The position numbers and the translations under genes are program-made. From contig CAWCCX010000008.1 in NCBI GenBank assembly GCA_963794155.1, positions 434,001 to 498,000 of the forward strand: a stretch of 64,000 nt of DNA, in the 5' to 3' direction. This document shows, in pieces, positions 37,760 to 46,742 of this stretch. This stretch comes from Roseiarcus sp963794155. Its GTDB lineage: Bacteria; Pseudomonadota; Alphaproteobacteria; Rhizobiales; Beijerinckiaceae. The notes beneath the pieces were generated by a model, which was not told where the DNA came from, searched no databases, and worked only from the letters and a program-made list of their open reading frames with translations. The first letter of the stretch is position 1. Each line of letters opens with the position of its first letter.

Positions 37760-38217
37760 GAGGTCCTTCGCCCATCGCCGCCGTACGAGCTTCTCACGCG
37801 CCGCGCTGACGACGAAGGCGGATCGGCTCGGGCCGGTTGTCGTTGGCGGCCAAGTCGTTGACGTGCAGGAGCGCGGCGTCGCTGCTGATGTCGGCGCGAG
37901 CGGGCCAAGGTCGCCAAGCAGAGGGATCACAATCAAGACCTGGATGAGCGATCTAATATCATAATTACTGTGTATAATAGGTTGATCGCATTCAATGGAG
38001 GCGCCGTTTCGAGTTGCAGATAAAGGCGCTAAGGAATTGAAAAGCTTGAATTGTCCACAAAAGCGCACACGCAGGCCCGCAGCGTGCATTGGACTTGGAG
38101 TCCAACCCGTTCACGCGCTCGCTCTATTTCCTCGGCCTCGCTTTTCCTGCGCCCTTGGGCTTATATGATTTTGACCCCCGCGGCGTCCCGCCGCATGTCG
38201 CCCACGGAGCGACCGAC
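37760..38217. other. Intergenic stretch with an AT-rich pocket
   Basis: 458 bases without a credible gene. Positions 37930-38000 are strikingly AT-rich for this genome and contain a consensus -10 box TATAAT at 37973-37978. A matching -35 is not clear (CTAATA lies at about the right distance). A short hairpin (TTGGACT/AGTCCAA) lies near 38089-38105. It could hold the promoter of the small gene at 38218 or an unannotated small RNA. Confidence 0.4.
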
Positions 38218-38403
38218 ATGAAAGACCAGGGCAAGAAACCGCTACGCGCCCCCCGAGCGGCGGCCGAGGACAAGCTCGACGAGGAGATCGAAGAGTCGTT
38301 TCCGGCGAGCGATCCGCCAGCCAACACACCGACCTGTGTCGGAAGCCCGCCGCGACCGCAGGCGAAGCGGGCGACGAAAGGCAAGCAGGGGCGGCGCGGC
38401 TGA
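38218..38403 (+). CDS. Small conserved protein with EESFPASDPP motif
   Basis: 61 residues starting MKDQGKKPLRAPRAAAEDKL; GGAG eight bases upstream supports ATG 38218. It contains the short conserved motif DEEIEESFPASDPPA, known from many small uncharacterised proteobacterial proteins, and a basic C-terminus (KRATKGKQGRRG). No membrane segment. The frame is open upstream but has no motif there. Function unknown; convergent with the acylphosphatase gene. Confidence 0.65.
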   Translation: MKDQGKKPLRAPRAAAEDKLDEEIEESFPASDPPANTPTCVGSPPRPQAKRATKGKQGRRG

Positions 38404-38416
38404 CTGGCGGCCGGAG

Positions 38417-38722
38417 CTAAGCCGTCGATCGGACGACGAATGTCTCGCCGTTGTCGCCGGGCGTCTCGTCACCCTCGATGACGCTCACATTCTCGACGAC
38501 CGCCAATCGGGGCCCTTTGCGCAATTCGGCAATCAGCGCGTCGACGTCGGCGCGCGACCCTTGAACCAGCGCTTCGACGGCGCCGTCCGATCGGTTGCGG
38601 ACCCAGCCGGAGACGTTCAATCTCAGCGCCGCGTGGCGGGTGAATTCGCGGTAGCCCACCCCCTGCACGACGCCTTCGACTACGACGCGGAGGACGAGAT
38701 CAGAGTTATCGGGCATGGTCAT
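38417..38722 (-). CDS. acyP: Acylphosphatase
   Basis: 101 residues on the minus strand starting MTMPDNSDLVLRVVVEGVVQ (a second Met is two codons later). The fold signature VVVEGVVQGVGYREFTRHAA holds the catalytic Arg (R in GYREF) and SGWVRNRSDGAVEALVQGS holds the catalytic Asn. It hydrolyses carboxyl-phosphate bonds such as in acetyl phosphate or 1,3-bisphosphoglycerate. Single gene, convergent with its left neighbour. Confidence 0.93.
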   Translation of the reverse strand: MTMPDNSDLVLRVVVEGVVQGVGYREFTRHAALRLNVSGWVRNRSDGAVEALVQGSRADVDALIAELRKGPRLAVVENVSVIEGDETPGDNGETFVVRSTA

Positions 38723-38782
38723 TCTTGAGGCGCCGCGAAGTCAGGCCCTCAGGTCTAGCGTGTGATGAAACCGGAGGCGCTC

Positions 38783-39196
38783 ATGAAGCTCGAAGAGGTA
38801 CTCGACATCGTCAAGGGCAGGCGGCTCGCGGTGGTGTCGACGGTTCACGATTCCGGCGCGCCGGAGGCGGCGCTGGTCGGCTTCGCCTTAACGGAACGTA
38901 ATGAGGTTGTGTTCGACACATTGGGGTCGAGCCGCAAGGCCGTCAACATCGCCCACCGTCCCGCTGCGGCGCTGGTCATCGGATGGGACAATGACGTCTC
39001 CGTCCAGATCGAGGGCGACGCCCGCCGGCCGCAAGGCGACGATCTGGCCTACGCCAAGGCGGCCTATTTCCGCCAGTGGCCGGACGGGCGCTCGCGCGAG
39101 AATTGGCCGGATATCGCCTATATCGTGGTGAAGCCGCGATGGATGCGGTACGCGAACTATGCTGGCGCGCCCGTGATCGAGGAATTCACGGTCTAG
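38783..39196 (+). CDS. PNPOx-like flavin-binding fold protein
   Basis: 137 residues if started at ATG 38783, which has GGAGG at the right distance; ATG 38765 and GTG 38762 are in the same frame. It has the split-barrel pattern of the pyridoxamine 5'-phosphate oxidase family: RRLAVVSTVHDSGAPEAALVGF, VVFDTLGSSRKAVNIAHRPAAALVIG and YIVVKPRWMRYANY. Short general stress-type members bind FMN or F420; the cofactor cannot be told here. It lies 112 bp upstream of thrS but probably is not co-regulated. Confidence 0.75.
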   Translation: MKLEEVLDIVKGRRLAVVSTVHDSGAPEAALVGFALTERNEVVFDTLGSSRKAVNIAHRPAAALVIGWDNDVSVQIEGDARRPQGDDLAYAKAAYFRQWPDGRSRENWPDIAYIVVKPRWMRYANYAGAPVIEEFTV

Positions 39197-39308
39197 CCGC
39201 GAAAAGGCCGAGCACGACGCCCATTGCTCTCGGCGAGGGCGGCTTCTATATCCCGTCCCTCGATCGCTTACGCCGACTGGTATCGGCGAGTGAGCTTGAG
39301 GAGCTTTT

Positions 39309-41264
39309 ATGATTCGCGTCACCTTCCCCGACGGCGCTGAGCGCGCCTACGAGCCAGGCGTTTCGGGCTTCGACGTCGCCAAGTCCATTTCTCCCTCTCT
39401 CGCCAAGCGCGCGGTGGCCGCCGTTCGCGACGGCGAGCTTGTTGATCTTGCCGACCCTGTCGATAAGGACTCGGCGCTCGAGTTCATCGCCCGCGACGAT
39501 CCACGGGCCCTCGCGCTGATCCGTCACGATGCGGCGCATGTGCTCGCCGAGGCGGTACAGTCGCTTTGGCCGCGAACGCAAGTCACCATTGGACCGGTCA
39601 TCGAGAACGGCTTCTACTACGACTTCTATCGTCCCGAGCCGTTCACGCCCGAGGATTTCCCGGCGATCGAGAAGCGCATGCGTGAGATCATCGCCCGCGA
39701 CAAACCGTTTAGGAAGACCGTCGTCTCGCGCGGGGAGGCGAAAGGCTTCTTCGAGAAGAAAGGCGAAGCATTCAAGATCGAGCTGATCGACGCCATTCCC
39801 GCCGACCAAGAGGTGAAGCTCTACAGCCAGGGCGAATGGACCGACCTTTGCCGCGGGCCGCATATGACCTCGACCGGCAAGGTCGGCGACGCCTTCAGGT
39901 TGATGAAGGTCGCCGGCGCCTATTGGCGAGGCGATTCCACACGGCCAATGCTGTCGCGGATTTACGGTACGGCGTTCGCAAACAAGGAAGAACTCGACTC
40001 CTATTTGAAGCAACTCGAGGAGGCGGAGCGTCGCGACCATCGCAGGCTCGCCCGCGAGATGGACCTGTTCCATACCCAGGAGGAAGGGCCGGGCTCGATC
40101 TTCTGGCACCCGAACGGCTGGACGCTGTTCCAGATCCTGATCGCCTACATGCGCCGCCGCCTCGCCGGCGACTACCAGGAGGTCAACGCGCCGCAGGTGC
40201 TCGACAAGCGCCTATGGGAGACTTCCGGCCACTGGGGCTGGTTCCGCGAGAACATGTTCGTGTGCCGTCCGGCCGGCGAGGAGGCCGAGAGCGAAGACGA
40301 GCGCCTCTATGCGCTCAAACCGATGAACTGTCCGGGCCACGTGCAGATCTTCAAGCATGGCCTGCGCAGCTATCGCGAGTTGCCCGTGCGCCTCGCCGAA
40401 TTCGGCGCGGTCAACCGCTACGAGCCGTCGGGCGCGCTCCATGGCCTCATGCGGGTGCGCTCCTTCACCCAGGACGATGCGCACATCTTCTGCACCGAGG
40501 AGCAGCTCGCGGCGGAGTGCCACAAGATCAACGAGCTGCTCCTCTCGGTCTACGGCCATTTCGGCTTCGACCGGATCATGGTGAAGCTCTCTACGAGGCC
40601 CGACAACCGCGTCGGAACGGACGCCATGTGGGACCACGCCGAAGGCGTAATGAGCCGGGTGCTCGACGAGATCAAGGCGCGGCACGGCAATGTCGTGACG
40701 ATCGGAGTCAACCCCGGCGAGGGCGCGTTCTACGGGCCGAAGTTCGAATACGTGCTGCGCGACGCCATCGGCCGCGACTGGCAATGCGGCACGACCCAGG
40801 TCGACTTCAACATGCCCGAGCGGTTCGGCGCCTTCTACATCTCGGCGAGCAGCGAGAAGACCACGCCAATCATGATCCATCGCGCCATCCTCGGCTCAGT
40901 GGAGCGCTTCATCGCCAACCTGCTCGAGCACCATGCGGGCCACCTGCCGCTGTGGCTCGCGCCTGTGCAGATCGTCGTCTGCACGATCACCAGCGACGCC
41001 GACGATTTCGCCCTCGAATTCGCGGCGAAGGCGAAGAAGCGGGGCTTGAGGGTCGAGACGGATCTCCGCAACGAGAAGATCAACTACAAGGTGCGCGAGC
41101 ACTCGCTGGCGAAGGTTCCGGTCCTCATCGCTCTCGGACGAAAGGAGGCGAGTGAAGACACTGTGTCTTTGCGTCGCCTCGGCTCAAATGGGCAATCGTC
41201 CATGGGCGTCGACGAAGCGCTCGAGACGCTGGCGCTCGAGGCCATGCCGCCGGACCTTCGATAG
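39309..41264 (+). CDS. thrS: Threonyl-tRNA synthetase
   Basis: 651 residues starting MIRVTFPDGAERAYEPGVSG, with GAGGAG upstream. TGS domain (1-62), the editing domain with HDAAHVLAEAVQ (about 75-88) and ENGFYYDF, class II core with motif 2-like VNRYEPSGALHGLMRVRSFTQDDAHIF, and zinc-binding Cys in MNCPGHVQIF plus two His; C-terminal anticodon domain from about 550. Charges tRNA-Thr. The C-terminal 15 residues show an SMGVDEALETLALEA tail. Length and motifs are normal. Confidence 0.97.
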   Translation: MIRVTFPDGAERAYEPGVSGFDVAKSISPSLAKRAVAAVRDGELVDLADPVDKDSALEFIARDDPRALALIRHDAAHVLAEAVQSLWPRTQVTIGPVIENGFYYDFYRPEPFTPEDFPAIEKRMREIIARDKPFRKTVVSRGEAKGFFEKKGEAFKIELIDAIPADQEVKLYSQGEWTDLCRGPHMTSTGKVGDAFRLMKVAGAYWRGDSTRPMLSRIYGTAFANKEELDSYLKQLEEAERRDHRRLAREMDLFHTQEEGPGSIFWHPNGWTLFQILIAYMRRRLAGDYQEVNAPQVLDKRLWETSGHWGWFRENMFVCRPAGEEAESEDERLYALKPMNCPGHVQIFKHGLRSYRELPVRLAEFGAVNRYEPSGALHGLMRVRSFTQDDAHIFCTEEQLAAECHKINELLLSVYGHFGFDRIMVKLSTRPDNRVGTDAMWDHAEGVMSRVLDEIKARHGNVVTIGVNPGEGAFYGPKFEYVLRDAIGRDWQCGTTQVDFNMPERFGAFYISASSEKTTPIMIHRAILGSVERFIANLLEHHAGHLPLWLAPVQIVVCTITSDADDFALEFAAKAKKRGLRVETDLRNEKINYKVREHSLAKVPVLIALGRKEASEDTVSLRRLGSNGQSSMGVDEALETLALEAMPPDLR

Positions 41265-41315
41265 TGACCTCGCGCCGCGGGCGGGCGATGCCCCGCCAGG
41301 TTGATTTAGACGAAA

Positions 41316-41561
41316 GTGCGGACCAAGTTTTTGGCCGCGGCCAAGAGGCGAGCGTTTCCGTCGGTCACGAATATACCGATCAGAGAAGCCAAAGGGCGTC
41401 TGACAGATCTGGTTCGACGGGCGGAGCCGGGGGACCAAATCGTCCTGACGCGACACGGACGTCCCGTGGTGCGGCTAGCGCTCTCCCGGCGCGGCCGATT
41501 GTCGAACAAGAGCGCGACGGACGGATTGTCGACCGATTGTCCGCTCTCGCAACTCTCATGA
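41316..41561 (+). CDS. Phd/YefM-type antitoxin-like protein, possibly frameshifted
   Basis: 81 residues from GTG 41316. Residues 20-55 match antitoxins of type II systems: IPIREAKGRLTDLVRRAEPGDQIVLTRHGRPVVRLA, which folds onto DNA as a dimer and is followed in intact members by a toxin-binding tail. Here the tail (SRRGRLSNKSATDGL) is unusual, while the overlapping +2 frame from about 41490 gives an acidic helical stretch (IVEQERDGRIVDRLSALATL), so a frameshift near 41480 is possible. No PIN or RelE toxin follows, so it is a lone or decayed antitoxin. The N-terminal 18 residues may not be translated. Confidence 0.5.
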   Translation: MRTKFLAAAKRRAFPSVTNIPIREAKGRLTDLVRRAEPGDQIVLTRHGRPVVRLALSRRGRLSNKSATDGLSTDCPLSQLS

Positions 41562-41754
41562 AGGGCGGTTCTTATGGGGCGCCTTATGCTGCCGGCGTGT
41601 CCCCTATCGATTTGAGCGTGCCACGGGAGCACAGGCACCGGCAGAGGCGCAGGAGTTTTTCCGGCATAGAATTTGTTCCCAGTTTTCAGCGTTTCCGGCG
41701 GCTATCGTTTAGCCATCAAAAGCTTCATGATTGCATGGAGTTCGAGGAGCAATG

Positions 41755-43245
41755 ATGTCGTCTGTGGCCAAACCGTTCGGCGCGCGCGACGCCTTGCGCT
41801 TCCGTTTCCGGGGCGCCGATGTCGCGCTTAAGCATTTCTCCCCCCGCGCGACCGTTCTCGATTGGCTGCGCGGGGAAGCGGGGGCGAGGGGCACGAAGGA
41901 AGGTTGTGCCGAGGGCGATTGCGGCGCCTGCACTGTGGTGCTGGCGCGGCTCAGGGGCGGTCGGCTCGCGTACGAGCCGTTCAACGCGTGCATTCTGCTC
42001 TTGGGCCAGCTCGACGCCGCGGAGCTCATCACGATCGAGGACCTTGCCGTCGGCAGTGAACTCCATCCTCTGCAGCGGGCGATGGTCGATCAGCACGCAT
42101 CGCAGTGTGGTTTCTGCACGCCCGGGATCGTCATGAGTTTGTTCGCCGCCTATCACTCGGGCGCGCCTCAGACTTACGACGGACTTTGCGACCAGCTCGC
42201 CGGCAATCTCTGTCGATGCACCGGCTATCGTCCGATCATCGCTGCCGGGCTTGAGACCTGCAGCGGCTCGCCCGCCGACCAGTTCGCCACGACGGCGCGA
42301 GAGCGCGCCGCGTCGCTCGCCGCGCTTGCCGATAACAGGGATGTATTTCTCGGTGATGAAGCCATTTTCTTCGCGGCTCCTGCGAGCCTTGATTCCCTCG
42401 CAGCGCTCTATCTGCGCTTTCCAGATGCGACGCTCGTCGGCGGGGCCACCGACGTCGGGCTCTGGATCACCAAGCAATTGCGCGACCTGAAGCGCGTCAT
42501 CTGGCTTGGGAGGGTTGCTGGATTGGACAGGGTTGCCGAGAGTGGCGACGGTGTGCTGTCCCTTGGGGCCGGTCTGACGCTGGCGGACGCCGCGCCCCTG
42601 CTCGCTGCAATCCATCCCGACTTAGGCGAATTGCTGCGTCGCTTCGGCTCGGTGCAAGTGCGCGCGAGCGGAACAATTGGCGGCAATATCGCCAATGGCT
42701 CGCCGATCGGCGATCTCGCGCCGGCGCTGATCGCGCTCGACAGCCGGCTTGTGTTGCGCAAAGGCGCCGACGCCCGCGTTCTGCCGTTGGAGGAGTTCTT
42801 CATCGCCTACGGCAAGCAGGATCGGGGTACCGGCGAGTTCGTGGCGGCGGTCGAGGCGCCACGGCTTGCCGCCCATCAGCACTACCGCGCGTTGAAGGTG
42901 TCGAAGCGCTTCGATGAGGATATTTCCGCGGTGATGCTCGCCGTCCGCCTGGACATAGAGGACCGACGCGTCGCTGGGGCGCGCATCGCATGCGGCGGCA
43001 TGGCGGCGACGCCGAAACGAGCCGGGAACGCAGAGCGCGCACTGTTCGGCGCGGACCTTGGCGAACGGGAAAGTTGGGGTGCAGCCTGCGCCGCGCTCTC
43101 AAAGGATTTCACCCCTTTGACCGACCAGCGCGCGAGCGCGGATTATCGCGCGACGGTCGCGGCCAACCTCCTCGAAAAAGCCATGCTGGAAATCTCAGGC
43201 GCAGGCGCGCCGACCCGGATCGGAATGCTCCATGCCGCCGATTGA
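41755..43245 (+). CDS. xdhA: Xanthine dehydrogenase small subunit (2Fe-2S, FAD)
   Basis: 496 residues from ATG 41755, five bases after GAGGAG; ATG 41752 is too close to it. N-terminal 2Fe-2S domain with CAEGDCGACTVVL and a following Cys in ACILLLGQ, second 2Fe-2S domain with CGFCTPG and LCRCTGYRPI, then the FAD domain with LVGGATDVGLW and the NIANGSPIGD motif. It passes electrons from the molybdenum site to NAD+. It overlaps xdhB by 14 bases. No promoter or regulatory site recognised. Confidence 0.95.
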   Translation: MSSVAKPFGARDALRFRFRGADVALKHFSPRATVLDWLRGEAGARGTKEGCAEGDCGACTVVLARLRGGRLAYEPFNACILLLGQLDAAELITIEDLAVGSELHPLQRAMVDQHASQCGFCTPGIVMSLFAAYHSGAPQTYDGLCDQLAGNLCRCTGYRPIIAAGLETCSGSPADQFATTARERAASLAALADNRDVFLGDEAIFFAAPASLDSLAALYLRFPDATLVGGATDVGLWITKQLRDLKRVIWLGRVAGLDRVAESGDGVLSLGAGLTLADAAPLLAAIHPDLGELLRRFGSVQVRASGTIGGNIANGSPIGDLAPALIALDSRLVLRKGADARVLPLEEFFIAYGKQDRGTGEFVAAVEAPRLAAHQHYRALKVSKRFDEDISAVMLAVRLDIEDRRVAGARIACGGMAATPKRAGNAERALFGADLGERESWGAACAALSKDFTPLTDQRASADYRATVAANLLEKAMLEISGAGAPTRIGMLHAAD

Positions 43246-45553
43246 TGACGCCACGCTCGCCCTCACGACTGCGGTCGTCCACAAACCTCTGCCGCATGAT
43301 TCTGCCGTCCTACACGTTAAGGGCGCGGCGAACTATGTCGACGACATCGGCGAGCCCTCCGGCACGTTGCACGTCGCAATCGGCATGGCCGACAAGGCCT
43401 CTGGCAATTTAAAGGCCCTTCGCCTTGACGCGGTTCATGCCGCGCCCGGCGTCGTCGCCGTCCTGACGGCGGTGGATATTCCGGGCAAAAACGACGTTGC
43501 TCCAGTGTTCGCCGACGAGCCGCTATTCGCCCATCAGGAGGTGATGTTCCACGGCCAGGCGCTGTTTGCTGTCGTCGCCCGGACGCGCGACGAGGCCCGC
43601 AGGGCGGCGCGTCTCGCCAAGATCGATATCGAGCCGAGGACCCCGGCGGTCACGATCGCGGACGCGCTTGTCACCGGCGCGCGCGTGCAGGACGATTACG
43701 CTTTCGGGCGCGGCGATGCGGTCGCTGCGATCGGCAAGGCCGCCCATCGGCTGGAGGGCCAGCTTTCGATTGGCGGACAAGAACATTTCTATCTCGAGGG
43801 CCAGGCGTCGTTCGCCTTTCCAGGCGAGGGCGACGAGATGACCGTGCACGCCTCGACCCAAGATCCAACGGAAACCCAGCATATTGTGGCCCGCATTCTC
43901 GGGATACCGGACGCGTTCGTGACCGTCGAGACGCGTCGGATGGGCGGCGGATTCGGTGGCAAGGAGAGCCAAGCCTGCCCCTGGGCGGCCATCGCCGCCC
44001 TCGCCGCGCGTGTGACCGGCCGTCCGTGCAAGATCCGTCTCGACCGCGACGATGACTTCGCGCTGACCGGCAAGCGCCACGATTTCCGCGCTGATTGGCA
44101 AGTGGGGTACGACGATCAAGGCGTCGTCGCGGGCTACGACGTGGCGCTCAATGCGCGCTGCGGCTGCTCCGCAGACTTGTCGCCTGGCGTCTGCGACCGT
44201 GCGATGTTTCACGCTGGCAACGGCTACTGGCTGCCCGAGGTCTCGATCCTTACGCGCCGCCTCAAGACCAATACCGTCTCCAACACCGCCTTTCGCGGCT
44301 TCGGCGGACCCCAGGGCATGATCTCCATCGAACGTGTGATGGATGCGATCGCGCGCGAGCGCGGCCTCGATCCGCTCGACGTGCGCAAAGCCAACCTGTT
44401 GCGAGCCGGCGCCGAACGCACCCCATATGAGCAGGCGGTCGAAGACTACGAAACCCAACGGACGATTATCGAGGATCTCGAGGTTTCCAGCGACTATCGC
44501 TCCCGCCGCGAGCGGATCGCCGCCTTCAACGCCGCAAACCCGACTATCAAGCGGGGCATGGCGTTGACGCCGGTGATGTTCGGGATTTCGTTCACCCTGA
44601 TTCCGCTCAATCAGGCTGGCGCGCTCGTGCATGTCTATTCCGACGGCTCGATCCACCTCAATCACGGCGGCACGGAGATGGGGCAGGGGCTGTTCACCAA
44701 GGTCGCCCAGATCGTCGCCGAAGAATTCGGCGTGCCCCTGCATTTCGTGCGGATCACCGCGACCAACACCGCCAAGGTTCCCAACGCCTCGCCGACCGCC
44801 GCTTCGTCCGGGACCGATCTCAACGGGATTGCGGCCAAGATCGCGGCCGGGGCGATCAGAGAGAGGATGGCCGCCTTTGCCGCGAGTTCCTGGAACGTCG
44901 CGCCCGAGGCGATCGAGTTCCGCGACGGGCGTGTGTTCGCCGGCAACATCTCCATGAGCTTCGGCGAGCTTGCCAGGGCCTGTCGGCTTGCACGCGTGCA
45001 GCTGTCGCATGCCGGCTACTACAAAACCCCGGAGATCCACTGGGATCGCCTCAGAGCGAAGGGGCGTCCGTTCCTTTACTTCGCATACGGCGCCGCCTGC
45101 TCGGAGGTCGCGATCGACACGTTGACCGGCGAGATGAAGGTGCTGCGGGCCGACCTGTTGCATGACGTGGGCGCCTCGATCAATCCCGGCATCGACTTGG
45201 GCCAAGTCGAAGGCGCGTTCATTCAGGGCATGGGCTGGTTGACGACCGAGGAACTCGTCTATGATCCCGAAGGACGTCTGCAAACGCACGCGCCCGCGAC
45301 CTACAAGATTCCCGTCGCGTCGGACACGCCGCCAATCTTCAACGCCCGTCTCTATACCCGACCCAATCCTACCCCGAGCATCTACCGCTCGAAGGCCGTC
45401 GGCGAGCCGCCGCTGATGCATGGAATATCTGTCTATTCCGCGATCCTCAATGCTGTGCATGCAACCAATCCCAAAGGTCAGCCGAAACTCGATCCGCCGT
45501 GCACGCCCGAATCGATCTTGAACGCCATTGCGTCGCTGAAGGGGGCTGCCTGA
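43232..45553 (+). CDS. xdhB: Xanthine dehydrogenase large subunit (molybdopterin)
   Basis: 773 residues. It has the molybdopterin-binding features of the xanthine oxidase family: GGQEHFYLEGQ near 185, RMGGGFGGKESQ around 235, AFRGFGGPQGM around 350 with the substrate-binding Arg, and a region near 720 (SKAVGEPPLMHG) with the active-site Glu in GEPP. It oxidises hypoxanthine and xanthine to urate. In most operons xdhC, needed for cofactor insertion, comes next; here no such gene follows, so XdhC must be elsewhere. Confidence 0.96.
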   Translation: MPPIDDATLALTTAVVHKPLPHDSAVLHVKGAANYVDDIGEPSGTLHVAIGMADKASGNLKALRLDAVHAAPGVVAVLTAVDIPGKNDVAPVFADEPLFAHQEVMFHGQALFAVVARTRDEARRAARLAKIDIEPRTPAVTIADALVTGARVQDDYAFGRGDAVAAIGKAAHRLEGQLSIGGQEHFYLEGQASFAFPGEGDEMTVHASTQDPTETQHIVARILGIPDAFVTVETRRMGGGFGGKESQACPWAAIAALAARVTGRPCKIRLDRDDDFALTGKRHDFRADWQVGYDDQGVVAGYDVALNARCGCSADLSPGVCDRAMFHAGNGYWLPEVSILTRRLKTNTVSNTAFRGFGGPQGMISIERVMDAIARERGLDPLDVRKANLLRAGAERTPYEQAVEDYETQRTIIEDLEVSSDYRSRRERIAAFNAANPTIKRGMALTPVMFGISFTLIPLNQAGALVHVYSDGSIHLNHGGTEMGQGLFTKVAQIVAEEFGVPLHFVRITATNTAKVPNASPTAASSGTDLNGIAAKIAAGAIRERMAAFAASSWNVAPEAIEFRDGRVFAGNISMSFGELARACRLARVQLSHAGYYKTPEIHWDRLRAKGRPFLYFAYGAACSEVAIDTLTGEMKVLRADLLHDVGASINPGIDLGQVEGAFIQGMGWLTTEELVYDPEGRLQTHAPATYKIPVASDTPPIFNARLYTRPNPTPSIYRSKAVGEPPLMHGISVYSAILNAVHATNPKGQPKLDPPCTPESILNAIASLKGAA

Positions 45554-45876
45554 GAAAGGCAGATATTTTGCGAATACACTATGGTTTAGACCACGCCCTC
45601 CAAGCCGGACCCAAATTTTTTCCAAATTCGCCCAAGCGCGGTCAAAGAAAATCAAAGAAAAAAGGCCCCGTTTCCTTGGACTCCCTTGTCCGAATTGAGC
45701 CTTTTCAAGTGATTATGGTGACCCCCTGGCAAAAACTTTCTGTCCGCTCAATGTTCAATCCATTTGGCCCGAGCGAACACAAACATCAAACCTACCACGA
45801 GTTCTGATTTTCGTAAAGATAAATCTCACAATTCTTGTAACCGCGTGGCCCTCCGCCGCCTCGCGGCGCAGTGGCT
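45554..45876. other. AT-richer intergenic stretch after xdhB
   Basis: 323 bases between xdhB and the end of the convergent aldolase-like gene. The composition is markedly lower in GC than the flanking genes, with runs such as AAATTTTTTCC, AAAGAAAATCAAAGAAAAAAG and TTCTTGTAA. I see no gene, tRNA or clear terminator pair. It could be the remains of a lost xdhC or an acquired segment. Confidence 0.4.
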
Positions 45877-46620
45877 TCACTTCGATCCGCGCTTGCGGGC
45901 GATGCGCTTGCGCTTCGCGGGCGCCTTAGCCTTCGCCCTTCTCTTGATCGCGGGCGCGATCCGCGCTTCGACGTCTGAACCGTTGGATTTGATCCGCTCG
46001 GCGATGCGCCCAACCTCCTCGTCGGACAGAATGGCTGGTCGACCGACCGAAAGGGCGATCGCGTAAAGCCTCGCGAGCGTCTCGAGCTCTCGCGCCCGGA
46101 CGAGCGCGGCTTCAAGCGTCGCGCCTGTCGTCAGCGCGCCATAGTTGCTGAGCAGAACCGCGTGGCCTTGATCCAGCGCTTCGAGCGTCAAGCCCGCGAG
46201 CTCCTTCGTTCCGGCCGGGGCGTATTTGGCGCAGCGCACGACCGGACCGCCGAACAGCGCGATCATTGAATGAGCGGCGGGGATGTCTCTGCGCGCCACG
46301 GCCAGCGCCGTGGCGTATGGCGACTGAAAGCGCACGATCGCGCCGATGTCCGGACGGGCGCGGGCGATGTCGAGGTGAATGCGCCATTCGCCGGAGGGCT
46401 TGAGCGGGCCAGCCCAGGAGCCGTACTCGCCGACCAGCGGCATGCGCGCGATCATCGCCGGCCGGAGGCTCAAGTAGCTCGCGCCGCTCGGCGTGATCAG
46501 GAGCGAATCTTCGAATCGCGCCGAAATGTCACCGGCCGGCGCCCCGCCAAGCCCGGCGGCCGTGATGCTCGCGCCATGGGCAATGATCGATCCGCGCATA
46601 GTCTTCTCGTTCGCCGCCAT
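45877..46620 (-). CDS. Class II aldolase/adducin-fold protein without zinc ligands
   Basis: 247 residues from ATG 46620, with GGAG just upstream. The fold landmarks of L-fuculose-phosphate aldolases are clear: GDISARFEDSLLITPSGASY (31-49), a Glu-containing SGEWRIH (76-82), and PAGTKELAGLTLEAL. The three zinc histidines are all replaced: the HNH block reads VRFQS (R97, Q99) and the third (HHG) reads NYG (Y160). The catalytic-type Glu is kept. A Lys/Arg/Ala-rich tail of about 35 residues (AKAKAPAKRKRIARK) is added at the C-terminus and is unusual. It is likely a non-catalytic or neofunctionalised protein. The two genes upstream on the same strand are unrelated. Confidence 0.75.
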   Translation of the reverse strand: MAANEKTMRGSIIAHGASITAAGLGGAPAGDISARFEDSLLITPSGASYLSLRPAMIARMPLVGEYGSWAGPLKPSGEWRIHLDIARARPDIGAIVRFQSPYATALAVARRDIPAAHSMIALFGGPVVRCAKYAPAGTKELAGLTLEALDQGHAVLLSNYGALTTGATLEAALVRARELETLARLYAIALSVGRPAILSDEEVGRIAERIKSNGSDVEARIAPAIKRRAKAKAPAKRKRIARKRGSK

Positions 46621-46742
46621 GTCTCCACTCTCGCTCAAACGCTTTTGATCGAGGACCCGCAGGGAAATCAAGCGGCATGTTCAAGACCCTCCAGCGCGCA
46701 TGAGCGCCTGGAGACGTTTGTCGCTCGCCGGGCGGACCCCGT

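Noticed and set aside
37760..38217. CRISPR or tandem repeats in the AT-rich stretch
   Set aside because: No regularly spaced direct repeats are present here or anywhere else in the window that I could see.
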